Shown: positions 1-10,213, counted from the first letter of the stretch. The stretch: DNA of 64,000 bases from Gracilibacillus kekensis (GCF_900143085.1 NZ_FRCZ01000004.1:186001-250000), one strand, 5' to 3'. Numbers and translations: made by a program. The notes: generated by a model not told the origin, from the letters alone.

Positions 1-2079
1 ATTGTTGTGGAGCAAAGTCTATCTGAAAATTACGTTAGCGAGCTAACCGATAAAATGCAATTAACGGTTTCCTATGCAAAAGAGATCAAACTGCCAGATG
101 ATATGCAATTATTAGTTGAAAATGTGGAAGACAGAAATTTAAAACAGACCTGTCTTACGCTTTATAATTATTTATTCCATACTCAGAAACGTGCGATTGA
201 ACACTTAAAAAAAGCGCAAGTTATCGAATTGGAAGAATATATGACATTAGATATGTATTCTAAACGAAATTTAGAAATAACTGCTTCTTTAATGCGCAAA
301 GAAAAGTTTGGAAGTCTCTTATGGGTAATTGATCGGACTGTAACGGCAATGGGTGCTCGGAAATTAAAGAAATGGTTAGAACGTCCATTGTTGACTCAAT
401 CCTTAATTGAGAAACGACTTGACCTTGTTACAGGATTTTATGATCAATTTTTTGAACGTGAAGAAATTAGAGAAGCGCTGCAATCCATTTACGACATGGA
501 ACGATTATCAGGTAGAGTATCATTTGGTAATGTGAATGCACGTGACTTGATCCAATTAAAACGCTCGTTAGCGAAGATTCCAACTATTAAAGAGCAATTA
601 AAACAATTTGATAATGAAGCGGTAAAAGGGTTAGCGGAAGGTATCGATGGTTTACCTCCATTGTTTGATTTATTGGACCAAGCAATAGCAGAGGATCCAC
701 CTATTTCGATAATGGATGGCAAAATTTTAAAGGACGGTTATAACAAATCCTTAGACGAATATCGCCATGCATCCACAAATGGGAAGCACTGGATAGCTGA
801 ATTAGAACAAAAGGAAAAAGCAGAAACAAATATTAAATCATTAAAAATTGGCTTTAACAGAGTATTTGGTTATTACATTGAAGTAACGAGACCAAACCTT
901 CCATTAATTCCGGAAGGTCGTTATCAAAGAAAACAGACATTAACAAATGCGGAAAGATTCATTACAGAGGAATTGAAAGAAAAGGAAACATTGATACTGG
1001 AAGCAGAGGAAAAAAGCGTTGATTTAGAATATCAACTCTTTTTAGAAATTAGGGAAAAGGTAAAAGATTTCATTCCAAGTTTACAACGTTTAGCTGATAT
1101 TATCAGTGAAATAGATGTGTTACAGAGTTTTGCAACTGTAAGTGAAGAAAATAATTATGTGAAACCAATGTTTACAACGGATGATCGTGTCTATTTAGAA
1201 GAAAGTCGTCATCCGGTAGTTGAAAAGGTCATGAAGGACGAATTTGTTCCAAATACAATTGATTTATCTGAGGATAAGCATTTATTGTTAATTACCGGGC
1301 CCAATATGTCTGGTAAAAGTACCTTTATGCGACAATTAGCCTTAACGGTTATCATGGCTCAGATTGGATGCTTTGTTCCAGCAAAGAAAGCAGAAATAGC
1401 TATTGTCGATCAAATTTTCACTCGTATTGGTGCAGCCGACGATCTTGTTTCTGGTCAAAGTACGTTTATGGTCGAAATGTTAGAAGCAAACCATGCGATT
1501 CAGCATGCAACCAAAGATAGTTTGATTTTGTTAGACGAAATTGGCCGTGGTACCAGCACATATGACGGTATGGCCTTAGCGCAGGCAATTATCGAATATA
1601 TTCATGACCACATCAAGGCAAAAACATTATTTTCAACACATTATCATGAACTAACAAGCCTTGAAGATCATTTGCCTGCTATGAAAAATATTCATGTTCG
1701 TGCGGAAGAAATTGAAGGAAAAGTCGTTTTTCTTCACCAGATTCATGATGGGGCAGCGGATGAGAGTTATGGTATTCATGTCGCACAATTAGCCGGTTTA
1801 CCGGATCCATTAATAAATAGAGCAAATGTGATTTTATCTCAATTGGAAAGCATGACGAAAGAAAAACCACAAACTGATAAGAAAAAGGAAGAGCAAGCAT
1901 TGGCAATGGAACAAATGGCCTTTTTTGCACAGGAGCAACCGACAAAGAAGCAAGAAAGCAGGGAGAATCAAGCGATTTTCAACACGATAAAACAATGGAA
2001 TTTGTTAGATATGACACCTATGGACGCCATGAATGAACTATACCAATTACAGAAGAAAGTTGAAGGAAAAAAGGAGTGA
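1..2079 (+). CDS. mutS: DNA mismatch repair protein MutS (5' end outside window)
   Basis: MutS recognises mismatches and, with MutL, starts post-replicative repair. The reading frame is open from base 1, so the gene begins upstream. About 690 residues are visible against roughly 860 for the family, so the N-terminal mismatch-binding domain with its Phe-x-Glu motif is off the edge. The core and clamp domains lead into the C-terminal ATPase. The Walker A motif TGPNMSGKST lies near nt 1297-1326, the Walker B region LLDEIGRGTSTYDG near nt 1530-1570, and a STHYHEL segment follows. mutL starts 6 nt after the stop, so the two form an operon as in other Bacillaceae. Identification is secure. Confidence 0.97.
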   Translation: MVVEQSLSENYVSELTDKMQLTVSYAKEIKLPDDMQLLVENVEDRNLKQTCLTLYNYLFHTQKRAIEHLKKAQVIELEEYMTLDMYSKRNLEITASLMRKEKFGSLLWVIDRTVTAMGARKLKKWLERPLLTQSLIEKRLDLVTGFYDQFFEREEIREALQSIYDMERLSGRVSFGNVNARDLIQLKRSLAKIPTIKEQLKQFDNEAVKGLAEGIDGLPPLFDLLDQAIAEDPPISIMDGKILKDGYNKSLDEYRHASTNGKHWIAELEQKEKAETNIKSLKIGFNRVFGYYIEVTRPNLPLIPEGRYQRKQTLTNAERFITEELKEKETLILEAEEKSVDLEYQLFLEIREKVKDFIPSLQRLADIISEIDVLQSFATVSEENNYVKPMFTTDDRVYLEESRHPVVEKVMKDEFVPNTIDLSEDKHLLLITGPNMSGKSTFMRQLALTVIMAQIGCFVPAKKAEIAIVDQIFTRIGAADDLVSGQSTFMVEMLEANHAIQHATKDSLILLDEIGRGTSTYDGMALAQAIIEYIHDHIKAKTLFSTHYHELTSLEDHLPAMKNIHVRAEEIEGKVVFLHQIHDGAADESYGIHVAQLAGLPDPLINRANVILSQLESMTKEKPQTDKKKEEQALAMEQMAFFAQEQPTKKQESRENQAIFNTIKQWNLLDMTPMDAMNELYQLQKKVEGKKE

Positions 2080-2085
2080 AACTAG

Positions 2086-3912
2086 ATGCAAATCAACGAA
2101 CTACCAGATTATTTAGCTAATAAAATAGCAGCAGGTGAGGTCGTTGAGCGTCCTGCATCTGTTGTGAAGGAATTGGTGGAAAACAGTGTGGATGCCAAAA
2201 GTACATCAATTAAAATTGATATTAAAGAAGCAGGCTTACAAGAAATAAAAATAACGGATGACGGTATAGGTATTCCACATGACCAATGTAAAAAAGCATT
2301 CTTACGTCATGCGACAAGTAAAATAAAAAGTGAAAATGACCTTTTTCATGTGCGCACTTTAGGTTTCAGAGGGGAAGCTTTAGCAAGTATTGCTGCGGTT
2401 AGTCGACTTGAGCTTAAAACGTCAACAGGTGAAGAAGCTGGAACAAAAATGAGTATTGAAGGTGGTCATATTAAGGAAGAAGCTCGCAGTGATGCTCGAA
2501 AGGGAACTGAAATCACGGTACAAGATATCTTTTTTAATACACCGGCAAGACTGAAATATATGAAAACTGTTCACACTGAATTAGGGCACATCACTGATAT
2601 CATTAATCGTATGGCTTTTTCCCATCCTGAGATTCGCTTTGAATTAACACACAATGATAAACGGATTTTTCAAACTACGGGTAAGGGTGATTTAAGGCAA
2701 ATTGCGTCATCTGTTTATGGTATGTCAGTAGCGAAACAAATGATTCCGGTTCAAACAAGCACACTTGATTACGAAATTAAAGGTTTTATTGCCAAACCGG
2801 AAGTAAACCGTTCTTCAAGAAATTATATAACAACAATCGTAAATGGTCGGTTTATTAGAAGTTTTGGATTAGCAAAAGCAATAACAAATGGTTATCACAC
2901 CTTTTTACCAATTGGCAGGGAACCGATCGTTGTATTAAATATAACAATGGATCCTTATTTAATAGATGTTAATGTTCATCCAACAAAATTAGAGGTTCGT
3001 TTTAGTAAAGAAAAAGAGTTATATCAAGCGGTGGAACGGATGGTCAAGGATGCATTACACCAGCAAACATTAATACCTAGTGGTCAAAAAACTAGCGTTA
3101 AAAAAGAAAAGTCTGATCAACCGCAATTTGAATTTGATCAACCAACACCAATTACTAATAGTTTTGCCAAACAAAAGATAGAAATGGAACCAAACTTAGA
3201 CAGTGAGTTTATTAGGGAAGCTGAACAAGTAGGGAATAGTGTAAGTAGAGAAACAACTTATAAACAACAGACAGATATAGTCGAAGAACCGACACACGTA
3301 GAAGCTGTGACCACTGCTGAAGAAATAGATCGCGTTCCTAAAATGTATCCAATCGGACAACATCACGGAACCTATATTTTGGCTCAAAATGATTTAGGGT
3401 TATATATTATTGATCAACATGCTGCACAGGAGAGAATTAAATACGAATTTTTCCGTGACAAAATTGGAGAAGTGGAAAGTCATATTCAAGACTTATTAGT
3501 ACCTTTAACGTTTGAATTCACCCAACAAGAAGCACTCCTTATCGAACAATACTTGGATGAATTTAAGAAAGTAGGTTTATTTTTAGAGCCATTTGGCCAA
3601 AATGCCTATATCGTTCGTTCACACCCTTATTGGTTTCCAAAAGGGGAGGAAACAGAAATTGTTCGCGATATGGTAGATCAATTAATTCATGATAAACAAG
3701 TGAATGTTCACAAATTAAGAGAAGAAGCTGCGATTTTAATGTCGTGTAAACGTTCGATCAAAGCAAACCACTATTTAAATATGGACGATATGCAACGGTT
3801 ACTTGATGATTTGCGTCAGTGTCATGAACCATTTACCTGTCCACATGGTAGACCAATCATTATTCAATTTACCAAATATGAAATGGAAAAAATGTTCAAG
3901 CGAGTCATGTAA
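2086..3912 (+). CDS. mutL: DNA mismatch repair endonuclease MutL
   Basis: MutL couples mismatch recognition by MutS to strand incision. The N-terminal GHKL ATPase shows [15 protein letters not shown] and the [15 protein letters not shown] lid. A low-complexity linker follows (about residues 330-430). The C-terminal dimerisation/endonuclease domain carries the [12 protein letters not shown] metal motif, a [11 protein letters not shown] segment and a CPHGRP motif, which marks the nicking type of MutL found in organisms without MutH. The length of 608 residues is normal for Bacillus. The ATG follows an AAGGAG site at the end of mutS. Downstream miaA is 71 nt away and probably co-transcribed. Confidence 0.97.
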   Translation: MQINELPDYLANKIAAGEVVERPASVVKELVENSVDAKSTSIKIDIKEAGLQEIKITDDGIGIPHDQCKKAFLRHATSKIKSENDLFHVRTLGFRGEALASIAAVSRLELKTSTGEEAGTKMSIEGGHIKEEARSDARKGTEITVQDIFFNTPARLKYMKTVHTELGHITDIINRMAFSHPEIRFELTHNDKRIFQTTGKGDLRQIASSVYGMSVAKQMIPVQTSTLDYEIKGFIAKPEVNRSSRNYITTIVNGRFIRSFGLAKAITNGYHTFLPIGREPIVVLNITMDPYLIDVNVHPTKLEVRFSKEKELYQAVERMVKDALHQQTLIPSGQKTSVKKEKSDQPQFEFDQPTPITNSFAKQKIEMEPNLDSEFIREAEQVGNSVSRETTYKQQTDIVEEPTHVEAVTTAEEIDRVPKMYPIGQHHGTYILAQNDLGLYIIDQHAAQERIKYEFFRDKIGEVESHIQDLLVPLTFEFTQQEALLIEQYLDEFKKVGLFLEPFGQNAYIVRSHPYWFPKGEETEIVRDMVDQLIHDKQVNVHKLREEAAILMSCKRSIKANHYLNMDDMQRLLDDLRQCHEPFTCPHGRPIIIQFTKYEMEKMFKRVM

Positions 3913-3983
3913 ATAGATGAAGGTTTGGCTAAATTAATGTATACTGTAACAAAGAATGTAAAGTCACCATTGGAAGTGATAAC

Positions 3984-4919
3984 TTGAAAGAGAAATTAGT
4001 AGTGATTGTTGGACCAACTGCAGTAGGAAAAACTGCCTTATCTATTAAGGTGGCTCAGGCTTTTGATGGTGAGGTAATCAGTGGAGATTCGATGCAAGTT
4101 TATCAAGGATTAGATATAGGTACTGCAAAAGTAACGGATGAGGAAAAGACTGGAATACCTCATTATATGATTGATATTTTAGATCCGGCTCAATCTTTTT
4201 CCGTAGCTGATTTTCAAAAACGGGTAAACCAAAATATTAAAACGATTGCGGCAAAGGATAAAAATCCGATCATCGCAGGTGGAACAGGGTTATATATTCA
4301 ATCTGTTCTATACAATTATCAGTTTTCAGATAGTAAACGATCTAATCAGTATCAACAAAATATTGAAGAAGAGATCGAACAGAATGGTATAGAACAGGTT
4401 TATCACCGGTTGAAAAGTGTTGACCCACAGCAAGCGGGAAAAATTCATCCGAATAATCATCGTCGAGTCATTCGAGCGCTAGAGGTTTATGATCGTACTG
4501 GAATAACAATGACGGATTATCAGAAAACACAACAAATGGAGTCAAACTATGATTTTCGGATAATTGGACTAGAAATGGATCGTAAATTGTTATATGATCG
4601 TATCAATGAGAGAGTAGACAAAATGATTGAAAATGGCTTAATAGATGAAGTCAACCATTTTTATCAAAGAGGATTAGAAAACGCCCAAGCAATGAGAGGA
4701 ATTGGTTATAAAGAAATTATTCCTTATCTAAAAGGGGAGCAATCCTTAGAAGTTGTGGTAGATCTATTGAAGCGTAATTCTCGTAGATTTGCTAAACGTC
4801 AATATACTTGGTTTAAAAACAAAATGCCAGTTGAATGGTATCCGATTACAGTAGAAACCAAAGATCAAGTTTTTCAAACTATTTTATCAGATTTAGAAGG
4901 ATTCTATAAAGAAAGATAG
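3984..4919 (+). CDS. miaA: tRNA dimethylallyltransferase MiaA
   Basis: MiaA adds a dimethylallyl group from DMAPP to N6 of A37 in tRNAs that read UNN codons. The P-loop GPTAVGKT is at residues 10-17. It is followed by the SGDSMQVYQGLDIGTAK segment for tRNA and substrate binding and by the GGTGLYIQS motif near residue 97. The 311-residue length matches Bacillus MiaA. The start is a TTG preceded by GGAAGTG, and no better in-frame start lies upstream. It sits between mutL and hfq, the usual Bacillus order. Confidence 0.96.
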   Translation: MKEKLVVIVGPTAVGKTALSIKVAQAFDGEVISGDSMQVYQGLDIGTAKVTDEEKTGIPHYMIDILDPAQSFSVADFQKRVNQNIKTIAAKDKNPIIAGGTGLYIQSVLYNYQFSDSKRSNQYQQNIEEEIEQNGIEQVYHRLKSVDPQQAGKIHPNNHRRVIRALEVYDRTGITMTDYQKTQQMESNYDFRIIGLEMDRKLLYDRINERVDKMIENGLIDEVNHFYQRGLENAQAMRGIGYKEIIPYLKGEQSLEVVVDLLKRNSRRFAKRQYTWFKNKMPVEWYPITVETKDQVFQTILSDLEGFYKER

Positions 4920-5040
4920 AATAAATAAAGTGAGACTTCCATATGTGATGTATTTTAATTCTATCACTTGTGGTTAGCAAATTTTATCAGGAAGCTTTAC
5001 GTCTGTGATAAAGTATAGAGAAAAAAGAGGAGGATCTACC

Positions 5041-5265
5041 ATGTCTCAATCAGTAAATATTCAAGATCAGTATCTCAATCAGCTTCGGAAAGAGCGTATT
5101 CCATCGACTATCTTTTTAACAAATGGCTTTCAATTACGAGGTGTAATTAAGGCTTTTGATAACTTCACGGTCATGCTTGAAACAGATGGTAAACAACAAT
5201 TAATTTTCAAACACGCAATATCTACTTTTGTTCCATCTAAAAATGTTACGATTGATAAGGAATAA
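5041..5265 (+). CDS. hfq: RNA chaperone Hfq
   Basis: This is a Sm-like hexameric RNA-binding protein. At 74 residues it is nearly identical in length to B. subtilis Hfq. Sm1 includes [20 protein letters not shown], and Sm2 includes the diagnostic KHAIST. The start is the ATG at 5041, directly behind the strong GAGGAGG ribosome binding site; an in-frame GTG 36 nt upstream lacks one. It follows miaA as in most Gram-positive and Gram-negative bacteria and is closed by a strong terminator. Confidence 0.97.
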   Translation: MSQSVNIQDQYLNQLRKERIPSTIFLTNGFQLRGVIKAFDNFTVMLETDGKQQLIFKHAISTFVPSKNVTIDKE

Positions 5266-5278
5266 ATGAATGATAGTA

Positions 5279-5304
5279 GGCGCTATGAAGAAGTAGCGCC
5301 TTTT
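5279..5304 (+). terminator. Rho-independent terminator after hfq
   Basis: A 7-bp stem GGCGCTA/TAGCGCC with an 8-nt loop is followed by TTTT. It separates hfq from hflX. Confidence 0.8.
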
Positions 5305-5394
5305 CCTATGCATTAAAATAAGCAGGGATGTCAAAATAAACTTTAAACACGACGTTTTAATGGATTACATCGTGATAATAAGAAAAGTAAGCAG

Positions 5395-6648
5395 GTGATT
5401 GTTATCGAGAAGGTATTATTAGTAGCTGTCATGCATGATAAGAGTGATGAGGAACAATTTTATTATTCAATAAATGAATTAGAAGCTTTAGCTAAAACGG
5501 CTGAAGGAGTAGTGATCGATACCATTATTCAAAAAAGACCAACGCCACATCGTGCTTTTTATGTAGGTGAAGGTAAATTAGAAGAAATAAAAGAGAAATT
5601 AGAAGAGAATGAAATAGAAGTTGTTATTACAAATGAAGAATTGTCTGGTGGTCAAATTCGAAATCTTCAGGAACATCTTGAAGTTCGCGTTATTGATCGC
5701 AGTCAATTAATATTAGATATTTTTGCAGCAAGAGCTCGGACAAAAGAAGGGAAACTTCAAGTAGAATTAGCTCAATACACGTATATGCTTCCACGGTTAC
5801 ACGGACAAGGTACCGATTTATCAAGACTTGGTGCGGGTATCGGAACGAGAGGTCCTGGTGAAACAAAATTAGAAACCGATCGTCGACATATTAGAAGGCG
5901 CATGGACGATATTAAAAAAAGGTTAGAACAAGTTGTAAACCAGCGAGACCAGTATCGTGGAAATCGAAAAAAACAGCAATTGTTTCAAATTGCGGTAGTT
6001 GGCTATACCAATGCAGGTAAATCGACATTGTTTAACAGTTTAACAAAAAGCGATTCACTGTTTGAAGATAAGCTCTTTGCCACCCTTGATCCATTATCCA
6101 GACGAATGAAGTTACCTTCTAATTTAGAAGTATTACTGACAGATACTGTTGGTTTTATTCAAGATTTGCCAACAGCATTAATTGCTGCATTCCGTTCCAC
6201 ACTAGAAGAAGTAAAAGAAGCGGATATTATTCTGCATGTAATTGATGTAGCGGCACCGAATAAAGAAGAGCAGGAACAAACGGTATATCGGTTATTAACC
6301 GAATTAGGCGCAGATCAAATTCCCATGCTCACCATCTATAACAAGAAAGATTTAATTGAGGATGCTGAGTTTGTACCAGGTTCCCATCCATATTTACTCA
6401 TTAGTGCCTTAGATATGGAAGATGTTAAAAAAGTGAAGATGGAAACAGAGTCACTTATCAAGCTACAATGGACATACTTTTCTGGATTTGTACCAGAACA
6501 TGAATCAACTAAATTAGCGAAAATCCGTCAGTACACGATACTGGAAAAGGAAGAGTATCATGAAGAAAGATTTGCATACCGTGTGGAAGGGTTTGTAGAC
6601 CCGAACCATGCCATTATGAAAGAGATAAAGGAGTTTCATCAAGAATGA
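5395..6648 (+). CDS. hflX: GTPase HflX (ribosome-associated)
   Basis: HflX is a ribosome-binding GTPase that rescues or splits stalled 70S ribosomes (YnbA in B. subtilis). The N-terminal HflX domain contains a GPGETKLETDRR linker. The G domain has G1 GYTNAGKST near residue 203, G3 DTVGF and G4 NKKD. At 417 residues it is of family length. The start is uncertain: the GTG at 5395 has only a weak upstream site. The last codons overlap ynbB by ATGA, which implies translational coupling. Confidence 0.93.
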   Translation: MIVIEKVLLVAVMHDKSDEEQFYYSINELEALAKTAEGVVIDTIIQKRPTPHRAFYVGEGKLEEIKEKLEENEIEVVITNEELSGGQIRNLQEHLEVRVIDRSQLILDIFAARARTKEGKLQVELAQYTYMLPRLHGQGTDLSRLGAGIGTRGPGETKLETDRRHIRRRMDDIKKRLEQVVNQRDQYRGNRKKQQLFQIAVVGYTNAGKSTLFNSLTKSDSLFEDKLFATLDPLSRRMKLPSNLEVLLTDTVGFIQDLPTALIAAFRSTLEEVKEADIILHVIDVAAPNKEEQEQTVYRLLTELGADQIPMLTIYNKKDLIEDAEFVPGSHPYLLISALDMEDVKKVKMETESLIKLQWTYFSGFVPEHESTKLAKIRQYTILEKEEYHEERFAYRVEGFVDPNHAIMKEIKEFHQE

Positions 6649-7868
6649 ACGAAGCAGTACTCATTAGGGGAATCGAGAATAAGATAGAACCCATTTTTAC
6701 AAATATTCATCAAATAGAATTAAATAATCAAGAGAAAGTACTTAAAGCATTCCGTAACCATCAAGTTAGTGATAGTGATTTTAATCCTACGACAGGCTAT
6801 GGATATGATGATTTTGGCAGGGATAAGTTAGAGGCCGTATATGCAAGTGTTTTTGGAGCGGAAGATGCCCTTGTCAGGCCACAGATCACTTCTGGGACAC
6901 ATGCGATTAGTACAGCGCTGTTTGGTATCTTAAGACCGGGGCAAGAGCTACTATATATTACTGGAAAACCGTATGATACTTTAAACAAAGTGATTGGCCA
7001 TGAACTGCATGTTACTGGATCACTGGTGGACTTTGGTATAACATATCGTCAAATGGATTTAAAAGATGGAAAAATAGATGTAGAAGCTTTGCCAAATGTG
7101 ATGTCGAGCAAAACTCGAGTAATTGCTATACAAAGATCAAAAGGCTATGATGATCGTCCGTCAATTACAATGGATGAGATGAAACAAGTCATAGAGAAAA
7201 TTAAGCAGATAGATCCGAACACAGTTATATTTGTCGATAATTGCTATGGAGAGTTTGTTGAAACCATTGAACCAACAGATATTGGTGCAGACGTAATTGC
7301 AGGTTCGCTTATCAAAAATCCTGGTGGGGGAATTGCCAGGATGGGAGGATATGTCGTTGGGAAAGAAAAATACGTTGAGATGGCAGCCAATTGGTTAACT
7401 GCACCGGGAATCGGAAAAGAAGTTGGTGCAAGTATCGGCATGTTACAGGAGATGTATCAGGGCTTATTTTTAGCTCCTCATGTGGTTAGTGAGGCATTAA
7501 GGGGAGCCGTTTTCACTTCTGCGTATTTAGAAGAATTAGGCTATCATACATCTCCTGCGTATGATACGAAACGCACTGATCTTATCCAATCTGTGATTTT
7601 CCAAAATGCGGAGAAAATGATTGCCTTTTGTCAAGCAATCCAAAAACATTCACCAATTAATTCACATGTATCACCATATCCAGCACCAATGCCTGGCTAT
7701 GAAGATGACGTTATTATGGCAGCAGGTACCTTTATTCAGGGAGCAAGTTTAGAATTAACAGCAGATGGACCAATTCGACCGCCATATATTGCCTTTGTCC
7801 AAGGTGGACTTACGTATAGTCATGTTAAGTTAGCCGTTATAGAGGCTGCAAAAGAATTAATCTTATAA
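6645..7868 (+). CDS. ynbB: PLP-dependent aluminium-resistance/methionine gamma-lyase family protein (YnbB)
   Basis: This is a fold-type I pyridoxal-phosphate enzyme of the family annotated as aluminium resistance protein or methionine gamma-lyase-like (YnbB in B. subtilis). Visible features are the SGTHAIST cofactor-binding segment near residue 81, VDNCYGEFVE near residue 200 and the Schiff-base region GSLIKNPGGGIA around residue 225. The length of 407 residues is typical. The true substrate is unknown. It overlaps hflX by 4 nt and ends before a terminator. Confidence 0.88.
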   Translation: MNEAVLIRGIENKIEPIFTNIHQIELNNQEKVLKAFRNHQVSDSDFNPTTGYGYDDFGRDKLEAVYASVFGAEDALVRPQITSGTHAISTALFGILRPGQELLYITGKPYDTLNKVIGHELHVTGSLVDFGITYRQMDLKDGKIDVEALPNVMSSKTRVIAIQRSKGYDDRPSITMDEMKQVIEKIKQIDPNTVIFVDNCYGEFVETIEPTDIGADVIAGSLIKNPGGGIARMGGYVVGKEKYVEMAANWLTAPGIGKEVGASIGMLQEMYQGLFLAPHVVSEALRGAVFTSAYLEELGYHTSPAYDTKRTDLIQSVIFQNAEKMIAFCQAIQKHSPINSHVSPYPAPMPGYEDDVIMAAGTFIQGASLELTADGPIRPPYIAFVQGGLTYSHVKLAVIEAAKELIL

Positions 7869-7904
7869 AAGAGAATTCAAGTAAAAAAGATTTGGATTTA
7901 GAAT

Positions 7905-7968
7905 AAAGCAGTTCGGTGTTGGAAGACAACAAGTGGTGTTGTAATCCATACTAGAACTGCTTTTTTTT
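7905..7968 (+). terminator. Terminator after ynbB
   Basis: Outer stem AAAGCAGTTC/GAACTGCTTT encloses a 39-nt loop that could fold further. The stem ends in a run of eight T. It isolates the hflX-ynbB unit from glnRA. Confidence 0.75.
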
Positions 7969-8065
7969 GTAAGGAAATATCTTAATAAAAATCGCGTGTG
8001 ATTTAAAGCAGAATAGGGAATACATAATAAATGTACTCCTTGTTATTAAAATATACACTTTTTCA

Positions 8066-8082
8066 TGTTAACTTACCTTACA
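8066..8082. promoter_or_regulatory. GlnR/TnrA operator of glnRA
   Basis: TGTTA-N7-TTACA matches the GlnR/TnrA consensus TGTNA-N7-TNACA exactly. It lies 4 nt upstream of the -35 box of the glnRA promoter. The position agrees with autorepression of glnRA under nitrogen excess, as known in B. subtilis. A second, weaker half-matching site may overlap the -10 region. Confidence 0.8.
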
Positions 8083-8086
8083 TCTC

Positions 8087-8114
8087 TTGACATAAAAACT
8101 ACACCATGTATAAT
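8087..8114 (+). promoter_or_regulatory. SigA-type promoter of glnRA
   Basis: Perfect -35 TTGACA (8087-8092), a 16-nt spacer and perfect -10 TATAAT (8109-8114). It sits 36 nt before the glnR start and just after the GlnR operator. Confidence 0.85.
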
Positions 8115-8149
8115 ATAGTTATAGAAAACAGATGAGAGGGGTGAATGAA

Positions 8150-8545
8150 ATGGGTGATTTAGATAGACGTTCCATGCCCTTGTTTTCGATCGGAATTGTA
8201 AAATCACTAACAGGGTTAACTGCTCGACAAATCCGATATTATGAACAGCATCAATTGATACATCCATCTCGAACAGAAGGAAATCAAAGACTTTTTTCTT
8301 TTAATGATGTAGATCGTCTACTAGAAATTAAAGAATTAATTGAAAAAGGTTTGAACTTAGCAGGTATTAAGCAAGTCCTGTTGATGAAAGATTTGCCGAA
8401 GACTGGAAAATCAGCTTCAGATAAAAAAGCATCCGAAATTTCTGAGAAAGATCTAAGAAAAATCTTACAGAAAGAATTATTAGATGCTGGCAGATTAGGT
8501 AAAGCTTCGTTAAGACAGGGAGAGTTATCACGATTCTTCCATTAA
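8150..8545 (+). CDS. glnR: MerR-family nitrogen regulator GlnR
   Basis: GlnR represses glutamine synthetase and other nitrogen genes when feedback-inhibited GlnA acts on it. It has an N-terminal MerR winged helix-turn-helix with LTGLTARQIRYYEQHQLI and NQRLFSFNDVDRL. A charged C-terminal tail (residues about 85-131) is where GlnA contacts GlnR in B. subtilis. The ATG at 8150 fits the GAGGGGTG ribosome binding site at 8136-8143 and gives 131 residues; an upstream in-frame ATG at 8132 is less likely. glnA follows 26 nt downstream. Confidence 0.95.
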   Translation: MGDLDRRSMPLFSIGIVKSLTGLTARQIRYYEQHQLIHPSRTEGNQRLFSFNDVDRLLEIKELIEKGLNLAGIKQVLLMKDLPKTGKSASDKKASEISEKDLRKILQKELLDAGRLGKASLRQGELSRFFH

Positions 8546-8571
8546 AAATAATAAAGGAGAGAGTGTAATCA

Positions 8572-9903
8572 ATGGGATTAACTAAAAAAGAAATCAAGCA
8601 AAAAATTAATGAGGAAAATGTAAAGTTTATTCGTCTTCAATTTACTGATTTACTTGGTACAATCAAAAATGTTGAGATTCCACTAAGTCAATTGGACAAA
8701 GCATTAGACAATCAAATGGTTTTTGATGGTTCATCTATCGAAGGTTTTGTTCGTATTGAGGAATCAGATATGAAGCTCTATCCAGACTTGGATACATTCG
8801 TTGTATTCCCGTGGACTTCTGAAAAAGGGAAAGTAGCACGTTTTATTTGTGATATTTATAATACAGATGGTACTCCATTTGAAGGGTGCCCTCGTTACAA
8901 TTTAAAACGTAACTTGAAAAGAGCAGAGGACCTTGGCTTTACAGCCTTCAACATCGGTACAGAGCCTGAATTTTTCTTATTCAAATTGGATGAGAAGGGG
9001 GATCCTTCTCTAGAATTGAATGATAAAGGTGGGTATTTTGACCTTGCACCTACTGACTTAGGTGAAAATTGCCGTCGTGACATTGTACTTGAATTAGAAG
9101 AAATGGGATTTGAAATTGAAGCATCTCACCATGAGGTGGCACCAGGTCAGCACGAGATTGATTTCAAATATTCGGATGCGGTTAAACACGCAGATGATAT
9201 CCAAACATTTAAGCTTGTAGTTAAAACAATTGCCCGTAAACACGGTTTACATGCTACATTTATGCCTAAACCATTATTTGGTGTGAACGGTTCTGGTATG
9301 CATTGTAATATGTCGTTATTCAAAGGGAAAACCAACACTTTCTTAGATGAAAATGGTCCACTTCAGTTAAGCAAAACAGCATACCAGTTTATTGCAGGAA
9401 CTATAAAACATGCTTTATCATTTACTGCTGTAACAAATCCAACAGTAAACTCATACAAGCGTTTAGTACCTGGATATGAAGCGCCTTGTTATGTAGCGTG
9501 GTCTGGTTCCAACCGTAGTCCATTAATCCGTGTGCCTGCATCTCGTGGTTTAAGTACACGTGTAGAAGTACGTAGTGTAGACCCGGCAGCGAACCCATAC
9601 TTAGCACTATCTGTATTATTAGCATCTGGTTTAGACGGGATTGAGAACAATCTTGATGCACCAGAAGCTGTTGATCGTAACATTTATATTATGGACAAAG
9701 AAGAACGTGAAGCGAATGGAGTAAAAGATTTACCAGCAACATTAGCGGACGCTTTAGATGAATTGAAAAAAGACGAAATAATTGTCGAAGCTCTTGGAGA
9801 GCACTTATTCGAACACTTCATTGAATCTAAAGAAATCGAATGGGATATGTTCCGTACGCAAGTTCACCCTTGGGAAAGAGAACAATATATGTCTAGTTAT
9901 TAA
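8572..9903 (+). CDS. glnA: Glutamine synthetase type I (GSI-alpha)
   Basis: GlnA makes glutamine from glutamate, ammonia and ATP. The 443-residue subunit of the dodecamer shows the beta-grasp [28 protein letters not shown] and the [12 protein letters not shown] active-site loop. The length and the absence of an adenylylation site fit the feedback-inhibited Gram-positive GSI-alpha. The ATG follows AAAGGAGAG. The last 16 codons form half of a direct repeat (copy at 12688-12738). The gene's 3' end therefore looks like the attachment site of an inserted element, although the protein itself is intact. Confidence 0.98.
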   Translation: MGLTKKEIKQKINEENVKFIRLQFTDLLGTIKNVEIPLSQLDKALDNQMVFDGSSIEGFVRIEESDMKLYPDLDTFVVFPWTSEKGKVARFICDIYNTDGTPFEGCPRYNLKRNLKRAEDLGFTAFNIGTEPEFFLFKLDEKGDPSLELNDKGGYFDLAPTDLGENCRRDIVLELEEMGFEIEASHHEVAPGQHEIDFKYSDAVKHADDIQTFKLVVKTIARKHGLHATFMPKPLFGVNGSGMHCNMSLFKGKTNTFLDENGPLQLSKTAYQFIAGTIKHALSFTAVTNPTVNSYKRLVPGYEAPCYVAWSGSNRSPLIRVPASRGLSTRVEVRSVDPAANPYLALSVLLASGLDGIENNLDAPEAVDRNIYIMDKEEREANGVKDLPATLADALDELKKDEIIVEALGEHLFEHFIESKEIEWDMFRTQVHPWEREQYMSSY

Positions 9904-9919
9904 TAAGAAGAAACCCTTG
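9856..9919. repeat. Left 64-bp direct repeat (attL-like) at the glnA 3' end
   Basis: These 64 bp recur at 12691-12754 with only two mismatches (9858 and 9910). They cover the last codons and stop of glnA and the first arm of its terminator. With the recombinase remnant immediately inside, they look like the left attachment junction of an integrated element. Confidence 0.8.
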
Positions 9920-9943
9920 ATGCCATTGGTGTTAAGGGTTTCT
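9909..9943 (+). terminator. Terminator after glnA (left junction version)
   Basis: Stem AGAAACCCTT/AAGGGTTTCT with a 15-nt loop, then ATTTTTG. The first arm is inside the direct repeat. The second arm belongs to the inserted DNA, so the element appears to have restored the hairpin. Confidence 0.8.
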
Positions 9944-9999
9944 ATTTTTGAGATTGAAATTTAGATATTTCCATCACCCCAAGTCTCACCCCAAAAAAA

Positions 10000-10211
10000 T
10001 TATTTATTAATCACATTAAAGTGCGATTCATATTTTTCCATTGATTCCTTGTCCAATCTTTTTGAAATATGAGAATAAACATCTGCAGTAATTTGATAAC
10101 TACCATGTCTTAATCTTTCTTGAATGATTTTCATATCATTTCCAGCTTCCAATAATAAAACTGCATGAGTATGACTATGGGAATGAATAGGTATACTAGT
10201 TATGTCAGCTT
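10000..10211 (-). pseudogene. Tyrosine recombinase (phage-type integrase) C-terminal remnant
   Basis: The minus strand encodes about 68 residues that read as the C-terminal catalytic end of a phage or ICE integrase. IHSHSHTHAVLLLEAG corresponds to the H-x-x-R box, followed by IIQERLRHGSYQITADVYSH with the late His and the Tyr nucleophile. In the first box the catalytic Arg position reads Ser. A stop closes the frame upstream, so the N-terminal core is gone and the gene is dead. It lies about 80 nt inside the left direct repeat and points toward it, the usual place for an integrase. Family assignment is by motif reading. Confidence 0.75.
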
Positions 10212-10213
10212 AA

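Noticed and set aside
8088-8125. Second GlnR operator overlapping the glnRA promoter
   Set aside because: The best candidates match only part of the consensus and were not called.
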